Assembly (NCBI GenBank): GCA_025352085.1
Contig: JANXUA010000029.1
Span: 55,887 to 119,886, forward strand
Length of the DNA stretch: 64,000 nt
Origin: Caulobacteraceae bacterium
GTDB taxonomy: Bacteria; Pseudomonadota; Alphaproteobacteria; Caulobacterales; Caulobacteraceae
Direction of reading: 5' to 3'
The translations under genes were made by a program, and so were the position numbers. Below the pieces are notes generated by a model. That model ran no database searches and was not told the DNA's origin. It saw nothing but the letters and a program-made list of their open reading frames with translations. Positions 54,952 to 64,000 of the stretch are shown piece after piece; the first letter of the stretch is position 1; each line of letters starts with the position of its first letter.

Positions 54952-55856
54952 GCGGCGCTCCATCGGGCGAAGAACGACAAGCCCACGCCGCGCATCCCCG
55001 CCTCTTCCATCAGCGCCAGCTCGCCCCAATCAACGGTCCCGCCGCGCGCGCCGACGACGTCGCCCATAACGCCCGCCAGGGCGAGGCCGGAAATCCGTTC
55101 GGAATAAGCGTTAAGCAGGATGAAGGAAGCTTCAAACGATAGAAGTTCGACACAACCTTTTAATAAATCAGGTAAATCAGCGTGCAGTCTCCACACCTGT
55201 CCGCCCGGTCCACGGCCATATTTCGGAGGATCGAGAATGATGGCGTCATAGCGCGCGCCGCGCTTTTGCTCACGCGTCACCCATTTGCGGGCGTCCTCGC
55301 AGATCCAGCGGATGGGCGCGTCGGCGAGGCCGGCCAGAGCGGCGTTGTCCTTGCCCCAAGCGACGGCCTTTTTCGAGGCGTCCACATGAGTGACGCTGGC
55401 GCCCGCCGCCGCGGCCACGAGGCTGGCGACGCCGGTGTAGCCAAACAGGTTCAGCACGCGAAGCCCTTGTCCAGCGGACTTCAACCGGTCCGCCAGCCAA
55501 GTCCAGTTGGCCGCCTGCTCGGGAAACACCGCCAGATGACGAAAAGCCGTCAGCCGTGCGTGGAACGCAACTCCTTTCCACGCCATCGGCCAAGCGTCGT
55601 CAATCGGCCGCACGCGACGCCAGTGACCGGAGTCTTCTTCATCGCTCGGGTCGAACACCGCGTCCGCCGTCGCCCAGACCGAATCGGCCAAGCCGGGGGA
55701 CCAAAGGCATTGAGGTTCAGGGCGGATGATCGTGACGTGGCCATACCGTTCGAGTTTCCGTCCACCGCCGCTATCGATCAGGGCGTAGTCCGACCAGCCG
55801 GTCGTACGCATCACCAGTGGGTCGGACGCGATCGCGGGACGGGCCATGGGGATCAT
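54948..55856 (-). CDS. Class I SAM-dependent (RlmI-like) RNA methyltransferase
   Basis: VLNLFGYTGVASLVAAAAGASVTHVDASKKAVAWGKDNA, DAIILDPPKYGRGPGG. Confidence 0.9.
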   Translation of the reverse strand: MIPMARPAIASDPLVMRTTGWSDYALIDSGGGRKLERYGHVTIIRPEPQCLWSPGLADSVWATADAVFDPSDEEDSGHWRRVRPIDDAWPMAWKGVAFHARLTAFRHLAVFPEQAANWTWLADRLKSAGQGLRVLNLFGYTGVASLVAAAAGASVTHVDASKKAVAWGKDNAALAGLADAPIRWICEDARKWVTREQKRGARYDAIILDPPKYGRGPGGQVWRLHADLPDLLKGCVELLSFEASFILLNAYSERISGLALAGVMGDVVGARGGTVDWGELALMEEAGMRGVGLSFFARWSAA

Positions 55857-55989
55857 ATCTATCGCTTAAGGGGCGGAGGGCCGCTTCGTCCAGCATGTGA
55901 TATTCGCAATCGATGGCGCCTCCCTTGTGATTTGTGATGGATTCACGTCTATTGCACGATTAAACCCACGTCATGGAGACGACGCGCCG

Positions 55990-56625
55990 GTGTCCGACAT
56001 CCTAAGCAAACCATTGAAATCGGCGCGCAAGCCCAAAGGCGACGGCCACCTGCGCCGTGCTGAAATCCTCCGCGCCGCCGAACGTATATTCGTGGTCGAA
56101 GGCTACGAAGGCGCAACCATTCGCAAGATCGCGGATGAGGTAGGGGTTTCATCTACCTGTCTTTACATGCATTTTCGTGACAAAGATCAGATCCTTCTCG
56201 AAATCTGCACCGCCGCCATGGAAGAACTTCTCTCGATCAATACGGAGATAACGGCGCGTCCCATCGACCCCGTTGAGCGGGTGCGCATGATGCTGAACGC
56301 CTATATCGATTTTGCGCTCAAACACCCCAACGCCTATCGCTTGGTGTTCTGTTCTTCGCCTCTGGCCGCGTCGATGCAGAAGCAGGAGGTTACCCTCGAC
56401 CTTGGTGATCAATGTTATCAACGCTTTTCCGGCGCGGTACGTGAGATCTCGGCCCAAGCACGCCTGAAGATCGGCGACCCGCGCACGGTGCCTCAGGCCC
56501 TATGGGCTGCCTGCCACGGCCTAGTCGCCCTGATGCTGACCAAGCCGCAATTTGATTGGGCTGACCCCAGCGAACTATCAAAGGTGATGGTCGACGGCCT
56601 CCTGTTCGGATTGATCGCCGATTAG
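55990..56625 (+). CDS. TetR/AcrR family transcriptional regulator
   Basis: RRAEILRAAERIFVVEGYEGATIRKIADEVGVSSTCLYMHFRDKDQILLEI; GTG start at 55990 proposed. Confidence 0.9.
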   Translation: MSDILSKPLKSARKPKGDGHLRRAEILRAAERIFVVEGYEGATIRKIADEVGVSSTCLYMHFRDKDQILLEICTAAMEELLSINTEITARPIDPVERVRMMLNAYIDFALKHPNAYRLVFCSSPLAASMQKQEVTLDLGDQCYQRFSGAVREISAQARLKIGDPRTVPQALWAACHGLVALMLTKPQFDWADPSELSKVMVDGLLFGLIAD

Positions 56626-56630
56626 TCGTT

Positions 56631-57440
56631 TTGCGACTACTGACAATCCTCTACGCAATCGTTGCCGCCACCTCGCTCGCGGCGCAACCTCGCGTCGTCT
56701 CCCTCGATCAATGCGCCGACCAATACGTGCTGGCGCTGAGCCCGCGCGTGGGCATTGTCGGCCTCTCCAACCGCGCGCTGAACGCCGATTCCTACCTGCG
56801 CGAAGCCGCCAGAGGTCTGCCGCGCGGTCGGGCGGACACTGAAACGGTGCTGGCCAAACGCCCCGACGTGGTCGTGCGATGGTGGGGCGGCGAGCCGCGT
56901 CTGCTCGCCGACTTGAACCGCCGGGATGTGAGAGTGGTGCGTCTTGAGGACGCCGAGGATTTTTCCGGCGTGCGCCGCAACGTGCGTCTCGTGGCAGCCG
57001 CCCTCATGCAAGTTTCGGCGGGCGAACGGCTCATCGCCGACATGGACCGCCGCCTGGCCGCTAGCTCCGGCGCCTGGAGCGGGCGGGGCGGGCTGTATCT
57101 CTCCTCCGGAGGCGCAACGGCGGGGCGTGGAACCCTGATCGACGCCATGATGCGCGCCGCCGGCCTGACAAACCTCGATACCGGAATCGGCTTTCACACG
57201 GTATCCCTTGAAGGCCTGGTCGCACATCCGCCGAGCGCGGTCGTGCGGGGGTTTTTCGACGCCCCCGACGCCGGCGCGGCATCGTGGGGCGTGGGGCGAC
57301 ACCCGGTTTTGCGCCGCCTGATCGCCGGACGCACGCTGGTATCCGTGCCGGGCGCCATCCTCGCCTGTCCGGCCTGGTTCGCCGCCGACGGGGTTGAGCT
57401 GATCGCCAAGGCCGCGCAAAGGAAGAGGGAGTCCAACTAG
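56631..57440 (+). CDS. ABC transporter substrate-binding protein, BtuF-like (cobalamin/iron-chelate type)
   Basis: Short signal peptide, PRVVSLDQCADQYVLALSPRVGIVGLSNRA...LAKRPDVVVRW; TTG start; followed by FecCD permease and ATPase. Confidence 0.82.
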   Translation: MRLLTILYAIVAATSLAAQPRVVSLDQCADQYVLALSPRVGIVGLSNRALNADSYLREAARGLPRGRADTETVLAKRPDVVVRWWGGEPRLLADLNRRDVRVVRLEDAEDFSGVRRNVRLVAAALMQVSAGERLIADMDRRLAASSGAWSGRGGLYLSSGGATAGRGTLIDAMMRAAGLTNLDTGIGFHTVSLEGLVAHPPSAVVRGFFDAPDAGAASWGVGRHPVLRRLIAGRTLVSVPGAILACPAWFAADGVELIAKAAQRKRESN

Positions 57441-57469
57441 ATCGCGGTCACCCGCCGAAATGAGTCTCG

Positions 57470-58447
57470 ATGCGCCTGATCGCCTTCCTGATCATCTTCC
57501 TGATCGCCGCCATGGCCGTGTCGATCGCGTTCGGCGAGACGGCGCTGACCGCCGCCCAATATCACCAGGCCTTCACCGTTCCGGGTTCCGCGCCCGGCGA
57601 AATCCTGTGGAGCCTGCGCGCGCCCCGCGCCGTGGCCGCGGCCCTGGTCGGGGCGGCATTGGGGTTGGCCGGAGGCGTGATGCAGGGCCTGTTGCGCAAC
57701 CCGCTCGCCGAGCCGGGCGTACTGGGGATTTCCGCCATGTCGGCTCTCGGCGCCGCCATCGCCATCGCCGCGGGCCTGGCCGTCTCGCCGGGGGCCATCG
57801 AGATCGCGGCCCTCGGCGGCGCGCTGGGCGCCGGGGTGCTGGTGGTGTTCCTCGCCGCGCGGCTGAGAGAGCCGCCCAGCCTGATCCTGTTCGGCGTGGC
57901 GCTTTCGTCCCTCGGCGGCGCCTTGACCGCCCTGGTTTTCAATCTATCGCCGTCGCCGATCGCCACGGCGGAGGTGTTGTCCTGGTTAATGGGATCGGTC
58001 GCCAACCGGAGCTGGAGCGACGGTCTCGTCGCCCTCATCCCTATCGCACCGGGAGTCGCCTTGAGCGCCTGGAGCGCGCGGGGCCTGACTATGCTCAGCC
58101 TAGGCGAAGACACCGCCGCCTTGTCGGGCCTGCCCATGGCGCGGTTGCGCATCGCCGCCGTCGCGGGCGCGGCCCTGCTCACCGGCGCGGCGGTGGCCAT
58201 GGCCGGGGTGATCGGCTTTGTCGGCCTGGCCGCGCCGCACCTGACGCGTGGAGCGGTGTCCGATGATCCTGCCCGCACCCTCACGCCTTCGGCCATCGTC
58301 GGCGCAATCTTGTTGGTCGGCGCCGATCTGGCCGCGCGGATCATTCCGACGCCGGAGGAGCTGAAGCTGGGCGTGGTGACCGCCCTGTTCGGCGCGCCGC
58401 TGTTCGCCCTGATCGCCTGGCGCGCGTCGCGGAGTTGGCGGGGGTGA
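57470..58447 (+). CDS. ABC transporter permease, FecCD/BtuC family
   Basis: LRAPRAVAAALVGAALGLAGGVMQGLLRNPLAEPGVLGISAMSALGAAIAI; GFVGLAAPHLTR. Confidence 0.92.
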   Translation: MRLIAFLIIFLIAAMAVSIAFGETALTAAQYHQAFTVPGSAPGEILWSLRAPRAVAAALVGAALGLAGGVMQGLLRNPLAEPGVLGISAMSALGAAIAIAAGLAVSPGAIEIAALGGALGAGVLVVFLAARLREPPSLILFGVALSSLGGALTALVFNLSPSPIATAEVLSWLMGSVANRSWSDGLVALIPIAPGVALSAWSARGLTMLSLGEDTAALSGLPMARLRIAAVAGAALLTGAAVAMAGVIGFVGLAAPHLTRGAVSDDPARTLTPSAIVGAILLVGADLAARIIPTPEELKLGVVTALFGAPLFALIAWRASRSWRG

Positions 58448-59199
58448 CCGCCGCGCTGGAGCTTGACGGCGTCAGCGTCGATATCGCCGGGCGACGGGTC
58501 GTCGACGGCGTGAGCCTGACCGTCGCGGCGGGCGAGGTGGTCGGCGTCGTCGGCGCCAACGGCTGTGGCAAGACCACCGCGATCCGCGGCGCCCTCGGCC
58601 TCATCCGCCTCCAGACCGGCGAAGCCCGCCTGGCCGGTCGCCCGGTTTCGGGGCTGGGCGAGGCGGATCGCGCACGCCTGGCCGGCTATCTGCCGCAGGA
58701 GCGACGCGTTGGCTGGAACCTGCCCGCATGGCGCGTCGCGGCGCTGGGCGCCCCGCACCTGCCGCCCGCCAAAGCGCGCGCAATCGCCATGGACGCCCTG
58801 GCCGAGGTCGATATGACTGATCTGGCGGAGCGCGGCGTGTTCGACATGTCCGGCGGCGAGCGTGCGCGGGTTCTGCTGGCGCGGCTCCTCGCCACGGGCG
58901 CGCCACTCCTCATCGCCGACGAACCCGCGGCTGGCCTGGATCCCGACGCCCAGCTTCTGGTCGCCGACCTCCTGCGCGCCCGCGCCGCGCGCGGCGGCGC
59001 CGTCCTCGTCACCCTGCATGACCTGACCCTCGCCGCGCGGAGCTGCGACCGGCTGGTGGTGATGACCAAGGGGGGGGTGGTTGCAACGGGAACGCCGCGT
59101 CAGACTCTATCGCGCGAGATCTTAAGAGAGGCTTTTAGACTCGACGGCGGCTTGATCGAGACTCAAGCCGGCCTCGTGGTGGCCGCCCACCGACAATAG
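58444..59199 (+). CDS. ABC transporter ATPase, FepC/BtuD family
   Basis: GANGCGKTTAIRGALGLI Walker A, MSGGERARVLLARLLATGAPLLIADEPAAGLDP; GTG start overlapping the permease stop. Confidence 0.92.
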   Translation: MTAALELDGVSVDIAGRRVVDGVSLTVAAGEVVGVVGANGCGKTTAIRGALGLIRLQTGEARLAGRPVSGLGEADRARLAGYLPQERRVGWNLPAWRVAALGAPHLPPAKARAIAMDALAEVDMTDLAERGVFDMSGGERARVLLARLLATGAPLLIADEPAAGLDPDAQLLVADLLRARAARGGAVLVTLHDLTLAARSCDRLVVMTKGGVVATGTPRQTLSREILREAFRLDGGLIETQAGLVVAAHRQ

Positions 59200-59213
59200 T
59201 CATTTGATCGCCT

Positions 59214-61301
59214 CTACGGCCTGACCGGCTCAAGCGCGCTCGCGGCTCCAACCGCTGATACTATGCCGTCGCCCGATCCGCCGCCGTAGGTATAGCCGTA
59301 GCTGCCGCGCTTGAGATCATTGGCCAGGGTGATCGGCGCCGAACCGCCGTGCAGGCGGGCGCGGTAGACCTGCGTCGCTTCCAACACCCGCATCACATAG
59401 TCGCGGGTCTCGGTGAAGGGTATACACTCAATGAAATCCAAGGGGTCGGTCGAGGAGCTGCGCGGATCGCCGCACATTCCGGCCCATTGCGTCGGACGGC
59501 CGGGCCCGGCGTTATAGGCGGCTGCAGCCATGACATACGAGCCGCTGAACTGGGCGACCAACTGGCCGAGATAGGTCGATCCCACCTTCATATTGTAGTC
59601 GGCGTCTTCTAGGCTGCCGTAGCCATAGCCGGCCCGGCGGGCCACGATCGCCGCTGTCGCCGGCATGAGCTGCATCATGCCGCGTGCGCCCGCGCCCGAC
59701 CGGGCATTGGGGTCAAAGCCGCTTTCCTGGCGGGTGATGCCCAGCACCAGCGACGGCTCGGGCGCATCGGCCGCCAGGGGCGTCGTATGCAGGGGGTAGC
59801 CGCGCTCGGGCAGGATGAAGCCGTGCTTGGCCGCATTGCGCACCACCTTCATGGCCAGTTCCTGATCCGCAACACTCTGCGCCAGATCGACCAGCATGGC
59901 CTCGTCGGAGGCGGTGGCGGCGGTTTCCGACATGGAGGCGATGAAGGGTTTGAGAGTGTCCTTGGCGCCGAGGCTGGCGATCAGTCGCGCCGCGCGCACC
60001 GGCTCACGGGCCTCGAACCGCATCCGGTCCGACGTCGAGATTGATGGATCACGTCCGAGCACCATGGTCGCGGCGCCGCCGCGCGATGCGGCAAGCTGGC
60101 CGTAGAAGGTGGTGTAGAATTTCGCCGCCTGGCCAAAATAGAGCTGTGCCGCCAAGGGGTCCCCCTCGGCCTCCGCCGCGCGCCCGCGCCAATAGAGGGC
60201 GCGGCTCTGGGTCAGGGGCGATTGGCCGATCGCCTGGAGCTTGGCGAAATGGTCATCGGCCCGGTGCGGGTCCTTCAGGCGCGTCAGGGCGATCCAACCG
60301 GCGAGGAATTGCGAATCAGCGGCGTCTGGGCCGGTCGTAAGGCCCGTGTGCGCCGCAGCCGCATAGGCCCCCGCGCTATCGCCGGCCCGCAAAAGGGCGC
60401 CGGCGATGCCGCCGTGCTTCCACAGTCGGTCGCCCGCCGCCGGATTGGCGATGGCGTCCGGCAAATAGCCGGTTAGGGCCGTCGCGCCGGCCGAATCGCC
60501 ACGATCGCGCAGGGCGATGACCCGCTCATAGGCCAGACCCGGACTGGTCTGATCAGCCGGGGGCAGGGCGCTGATCAGCGCCGAGGCGGTCGGATCGTTG
60601 CGACGCACGGCCATGCGCGCCTTGGCGATGGCTTGCTGGTCGGGGGGCAGCAGGCGCAGCAGGTCCTGCGACGCCGTGCCATGCGGGCCGTAGAGCAGGA
60701 AATCCTCACGCGCGGCGTAGTCGGCTGGGGTCAGCACATCGCCGAACCGCGACAGCATCAGTTCCTGGGCGTCTTCGTCGAACACCAACGTCCGCCAGGC
60801 CTTGCGGATGACGTCGCCCGCGGCGGCCCGTTGACCGTCCGAACGCAGGGCGCCGGCCAGAGCCATGGCGCCCTGGGCGGTGGCCGGTTCGTCATGTCCA
60901 AACCAGGCGATAATCTCCCGCGACGACAGTCCCGAGCGGTCGAGCAATTTTTCGGCGGCGATCTGGCGGCGAATCGCTCTGGGCCAATCAGCCAGATCGC
61001 GCCTCGCCGAATCGGCTTCGGTCCAGGTCATCGAATCGGGCGCGGCGTCGGCGATGGCCCACAGGGCGATCTTGCGCCAAAGAGGATCGGCCATGGTCGC
61101 CATGACCGCGTGCACACGAGCGCCGTCGCCGCTTTTCGCGGCCGCCAGGGCGCTTACCACCGAATTGGGGTCGTTCACGATCACCGGCGCGACCGGGGAA
61201 TAGGCCGGTTGCGGGGCGTCGCTGGACAAGGTTTGGCCCGTCGCCAATCCCCCCGTAAACATGAGGGCGGTGAGGGCGACGGACGATCTTTTTAGATGCA
61301 T
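59214..61301 (-). CDS. Soluble lytic murein transglycosylase (Slt family)
   Basis: C-terminal SLT domain [31 protein letters not shown]...[14 protein letters not shown]...[16 protein letters not shown]-terminal helical region; start at ATG 61301. Confidence 0.93.
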   Translation of the reverse strand: MHLKRSSVALTALMFTGGLATGQTLSSDAPQPAYSPVAPVIVNDPNSVVSALAAAKSGDGARVHAVMATMADPLWRKIALWAIADAAPDSMTWTEADSARRDLADWPRAIRRQIAAEKLLDRSGLSSREIIAWFGHDEPATAQGAMALAGALRSDGQRAAAGDVIRKAWRTLVFDEDAQELMLSRFGDVLTPADYAAREDFLLYGPHGTASQDLLRLLPPDQQAIAKARMAVRRNDPTASALISALPPADQTSPGLAYERVIALRDRGDSAGATALTGYLPDAIANPAAGDRLWKHGGIAGALLRAGDSAGAYAAAAHTGLTTGPDAADSQFLAGWIALTRLKDPHRADDHFAKLQAIGQSPLTQSRALYWRGRAAEAEGDPLAAQLYFGQAAKFYTTFYGQLAASRGGAATMVLGRDPSISTSDRMRFEAREPVRAARLIASLGAKDTLKPFIASMSETAATASDEAMLVDLAQSVADQELAMKVVRNAAKHGFILPERGYPLHTTPLAADAPEPSLVLGITRQESGFDPNARSGAGARGMMQLMPATAAIVARRAGYGYGSLEDADYNMKVGSTYLGQLVAQFSGSYVMAAAAYNAGPGRPTQWAGMCGDPRSSSTDPLDFIECIPFTETRDYVMRVLEATQVYRARLHGGSAPITLANDLKRGSYGYTYGGGSGDGIVSAVGAASALEPVRP

Positions 61302-61484
61302 CAGCGTATTCAACGACAATCCCAACCGACTCCCAACGACCAAACACCCAACGACGAACACCAAACGATCCTGCGGCCTTCATCGACAAACGGATGGTTG
61401 CCGGTTCGCCCCCTGGCGACCTATGGTTGGAGTCTAACTCAAAACCGCGCCCGCGCGCGGCTCGTTCACGGCTTTTTGCATATC

Positions 61485-62387
61485 ATGACATCTTCCACCG
61501 TTTCGACGTCCCTCTTCAAGGGGGTGATGCCCGCCTTGGTGACCCCGTTCGCCGGCGATCAGGTGGACGAAGACGCCTTTGTCCGTCTGGTCGAGCGCCA
61601 GATCGCCGCCGGCGTGCACGGCCTGGTGCCGGTGGGTACGACTGGCGAGACCGCGACGCTAAGCCACGATGAGCATCGCAGGGTGGTCGCCCTGTGCGTT
61701 AAAACCACGGCCGGCCGACTTCCGGTCATCGCCGGCGCCGGCTCCAATTCCACCGCCGAGGCGATCGAACTGGTCGCTCACGCCAAGGCCGCAGGCGCCC
61801 AGGGCGCCCTGGTGGTGACGCCCTACTACAATCGTCCGAGCCAGGAAGGGCTCTACCAGCATTATCGCGCGATCAATGGCGCGGTCGACCTGCCAGTCAT
61901 TGTCTACAACGTCCCCTCACGCACCAGTGGCGACATCGCCAACGAGACTCTGGCGCGGTTGGCGAAGCTGCCCAACATCGTCGGGATCAAGGACGCCACC
62001 GGCGATATGACCCGCGCCAGCCTGCAGAGGCTGACCTGCGGGCGGGATTGGGTGATGTTGTCGGGCGATGATCCGACGGCGCTCGGCTACATGGCCCATG
62101 GCGGCCACGGCTGCATTTCGGTGACCGCCAACGTCGCGCCGGGGCCGTGCGCCAGGTTCTTCGACGCCTGCCTGGTGGGCGACTGGGCCCGGGCCCTGGC
62201 CCTTCAGGACAAGCTGGTTCGGCTGCACAAGGCCCTCTTCCTCGACGCCTCGCCCGCCCCTACCAAGTTCGCCCTGGCGCATCTGGGCTTGTGCGCGCCG
62301 GACGTGCGCCTGCCGATCGCACCCTGCGCCGAGGGAGTGAAGGCCGACATCCTCACCGCCATGGATGACGCCGGCGCCGCGGCATGA
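61485..62387 (+). CDS. dapA: 4-hydroxy-tetrahydrodipicolinate synthase
   Basis: [80 protein letters not shown]; start at ATG 61485. Confidence 0.96.
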   Translation: MTSSTVSTSLFKGVMPALVTPFAGDQVDEDAFVRLVERQIAAGVHGLVPVGTTGETATLSHDEHRRVVALCVKTTAGRLPVIAGAGSNSTAEAIELVAHAKAAGAQGALVVTPYYNRPSQEGLYQHYRAINGAVDLPVIVYNVPSRTSGDIANETLARLAKLPNIVGIKDATGDMTRASLQRLTCGRDWVMLSGDDPTALGYMAHGGHGCISVTANVAPGPCARFFDACLVGDWARALALQDKLVRLHKALFLDASPAPTKFALAHLGLCAPDVRLPIAPCAEGVKADILTAMDDAGAAA

Positions 62388-62839
62388 CCGGCAAACTGAT
62401 CGCCGAGAACCGCCGCGCGCGGTTCGACTATTTTCTGGAGGAAAAATTCGAGGCGGGCCTGATTCTGACCGGCTCGGAAGTCAAATCCCTGCGGCTGGGC
62501 AAGGCCAATATCGCCGAATCCTACGCCGGCGGCAATGGCCGCGACCTGATGTTGGTCAACGCCTACATTCCCGAATACGGCCCGGCCAACCGGTTCAATC
62601 ACGAACCGCGTCGTCCGCGCCGTCTGCTATTGCATCGCAAGCAGATCGATAAACTCCTCGGCGCGGTGCGCCGCGATGGGCGCACTATCGTGCCCACCCG
62701 CCTGTACTGGAACGAAAAGGGCCTGGCCAAGCTCGAACTAGCCCTCGCCAAGGGCAAGAGCGCGCCCGACAAGCGCCATACCGAAGCCGAGCGCGACTGG
62801 AAGCGCGAACAGGGCCGCCTGATGCGGGATCGCGGGTAG
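62384..62839 (+). CDS. smpB: SsrA-binding protein
   Basis: [43 protein letters not shown]...[33 protein letters not shown]. Confidence 0.97.
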   Translation: MTGKLIAENRRARFDYFLEEKFEAGLILTGSEVKSLRLGKANIAESYAGGNGRDLMLVNAYIPEYGPANRFNHEPRRPRRLLLHRKQIDKLLGAVRRDGRTIVPTRLYWNEKGLAKLELALAKGKSAPDKRHTEAERDWKREQGRLMRDRG

Positions 62840-62850
62840 GGCATGCGCCT

Positions 62851-63495
62851 CTAGCCCGCCAACACCTCCCGCGCCCGCTCGAAAACCGCGTTGAACATCG
62901 CCGGCGTGAGGCGCCCGGTGTTCGTGTTGAGGCGGCTGCAATGATAGCTGTTGATCACGTGATGGGCGCCGGCGAGGGTCTCGGCGCCGTGGCCACTCGC
63001 GCCCGCCGACGCCGGTAGGCCCAAGGTCTTCATCAAACTGCGACGCGCGACATCGCCCAGGGTAATGATCACCTTCAGACGGGGCAGGGCGGTCAGGCGG
63101 GCGGCGAGAAAAGGACGACAGGCGGCCTCTTCGGCGGGCAAGGGCTTGTTGCCGGGCGGCGCGCAGCGCACCGCATTACTGATCATGCAATCGACGAGCT
63201 GAAGGCCATCGTCGACGCGCGCGCCGTAACGTCCTCGCGCAAAGCCTTGAGCGATCAGGGTTTCGTAGAGCAGAATTCCCGCGAAATCGCCGGTGAAGGG
63301 CCGGCCGGTGCGATTGGCGCCTTGGCGACCGGGGGCCAGACCCAGCACCAGCAGGCGCGCGTCCGGATCGCCGAATGACGGCGCCGGGCCGTTGAACCAA
63401 TCGGGGTGAGCGGCGCGGTTTTCGCCGCGATAGGCGACCAGGCGCGGGCAGAGCGGGCAGTCGCGCGCCGGTTCGCCGGTCGCCCGATCACTCAT
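62851..63495 (-). CDS. Uracil-DNA glycosylase, family 5 (UdgB-like)
   Basis: CPLCPRLVAYR, GLAPGRQGANRTGRPFTGDFAG, NAVRCAPPGNKPLPAE, NSYHCSRLNTNTGRLT; start ATG at 63495 overlapping the NYN stop. Confidence 0.9.
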   Translation of the reverse strand: MSDRATGEPARDCPLCPRLVAYRGENRAAHPDWFNGPAPSFGDPDARLLVLGLAPGRQGANRTGRPFTGDFAGILLYETLIAQGFARGRYGARVDDGLQLVDCMISNAVRCAPPGNKPLPAEEAACRPFLAARLTALPRLKVIITLGDVARRSLMKTLGLPASAGASGHGAETLAGAHHVINSYHCSRLNTNTGRLTPAMFNAVFERAREVLAG

Positions 63496-64000
63496 CGAGC
63501 GGGCCGTCATGCAGGAATTTCGGAAGTCGATCGCGTTCGCGATGCGGGCGGCCGATGAGGTCTTCCAGATCGGCCAGGTCGACAAAGTCGTCCGCCGCTC
63601 GCCGCAGATCGTCCGACGCCATCGGCGGTTGCGTTTTGACCGTCGAAACCACCGTCACCCGCACGCCGCGCCGCTGCACCGCCTCGATCACCGCCTTGAA
63701 GTCGCCGTCGCCGGAAAAGAGCACAATGTGGTCGGCGCGGGCGGCGATCTCCATCACATCGACAGCGACCTCGACGTCCATGTCGCCGCGGTACCGCTTG
63801 CGGCCCTCCCGATCGGTGTATTCGCGCGCCGGTTTGGTTACCATGGTGAAGCCGTTGTAATCCAGCCAATCGATCAGGGGGCGAATCGACGAAAACTCCT
63901 GATCCTCCATGATAGTGGTGTAGTAATAGGCCCGGATCAGTAAGCCGCGCTTGCGAAATTCATCGAGCAAGCGTTTGAAATCGATATCGAAACCGAGGCT
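63488..64000 (-). CDS. NYN domain (LabA/DUF88) protein, 5' end beyond the window
   Basis: RAYYYTTIMEDQEFSSIRPLIDWLDYNGFTMVTKP...KRYRGDMDVEVAVDVMEIAARADHIVLFSGDGDFKAVIEAVQRRGVRVTVVS; the frame stays open to the window edge (SLGFDIDFKRLLDEF), so the listed start at 63970 is not real. Confidence 0.92.
   Translation of the reverse strand, partial: SLGFDIDFKRLLDEFRKRGLLIRAYYYTTIMEDQEFSSIRPLIDWLDYNGFTMVTKPAREYTDREGRKRYRGDMDVEVAVDVMEIAARADHIVLFSGDGDFKAVIEAVQRRGVRVTVVSTVKTQPPMASDDLRRAADDFVDLADLEDLIGRPHRERDRLPKFLHDGPLDE

Noticed and set aside
57562-59019. 485-aa minus-strand ORF opposite the BtuC/BtuD-like genes
   Set aside because: Shadow ORF; low-complexity Ala/Arg/Pro composition and no start context, while the plus-strand ABC genes carry all diagnostic motifs.
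61311-61368. CRISPR-like array
   Set aside because: Repeat units are only 7-10 bp, irregularly spaced and without cas genes or unique spacers.

Overview
High-GC alphaproteobacterial chromosomal DNA, most likely Caulobacterales-like by gene content and order (inferred from remembered synteny, not from a search). The window is densely coded. It contains: nuoG-N; ntrY-ntrX-dat-hfq-hflX; mazG and bpt on the minus strand; an accessory islet with an orphan ORF and a DUF1697 gene broken by one amber codon; a sterol-desaturase-family gene; hemB; hppA; bamE; plsX-fabH-ihfA-merR; tRNA-Pro(GGG); ctaA; rplM-rpsI; argC; lipA; ispDF-cinA; dusB-ntrB-ntrC-birA-coaX-rnj; a methylmalonyl-CoA epimerase; proS; lolC-lolD; an EF-G-like GTPase; dnaE; two RNA methyltransferases; a TetR-BtuFCD-like operon; slt; dapA; smpB; a UdgB-type uracil-DNA glycosylase and a NYN-domain protein that runs off the window end. 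I saw no CRISPR array, prophage or IS element. The most interesting observations are: (1) a 29-codon ORF absent from the supplied ORF track, with a strong Shine-Dalgarno and an upstream GAAC-N7-GAAC LexA-type box, directly before dnaE, which matches the Caulobacter SOS division inhibitor SidA in length, hydrophobic character and context; (2) an apparent circular permutation of the lipA-dusB-ntrBC-ntrYX-hfq block, placed between nuoN and birA, with ntrC and birA overlapping by GTGA; (3) NtrC and NtrX that both lack the GAFTGA loop; (4) an orphan ORF in an AT-richer islet next to the amber-interrupted DUF1697 gene. All calls come from reading the translations and DNA; no homology search was run.
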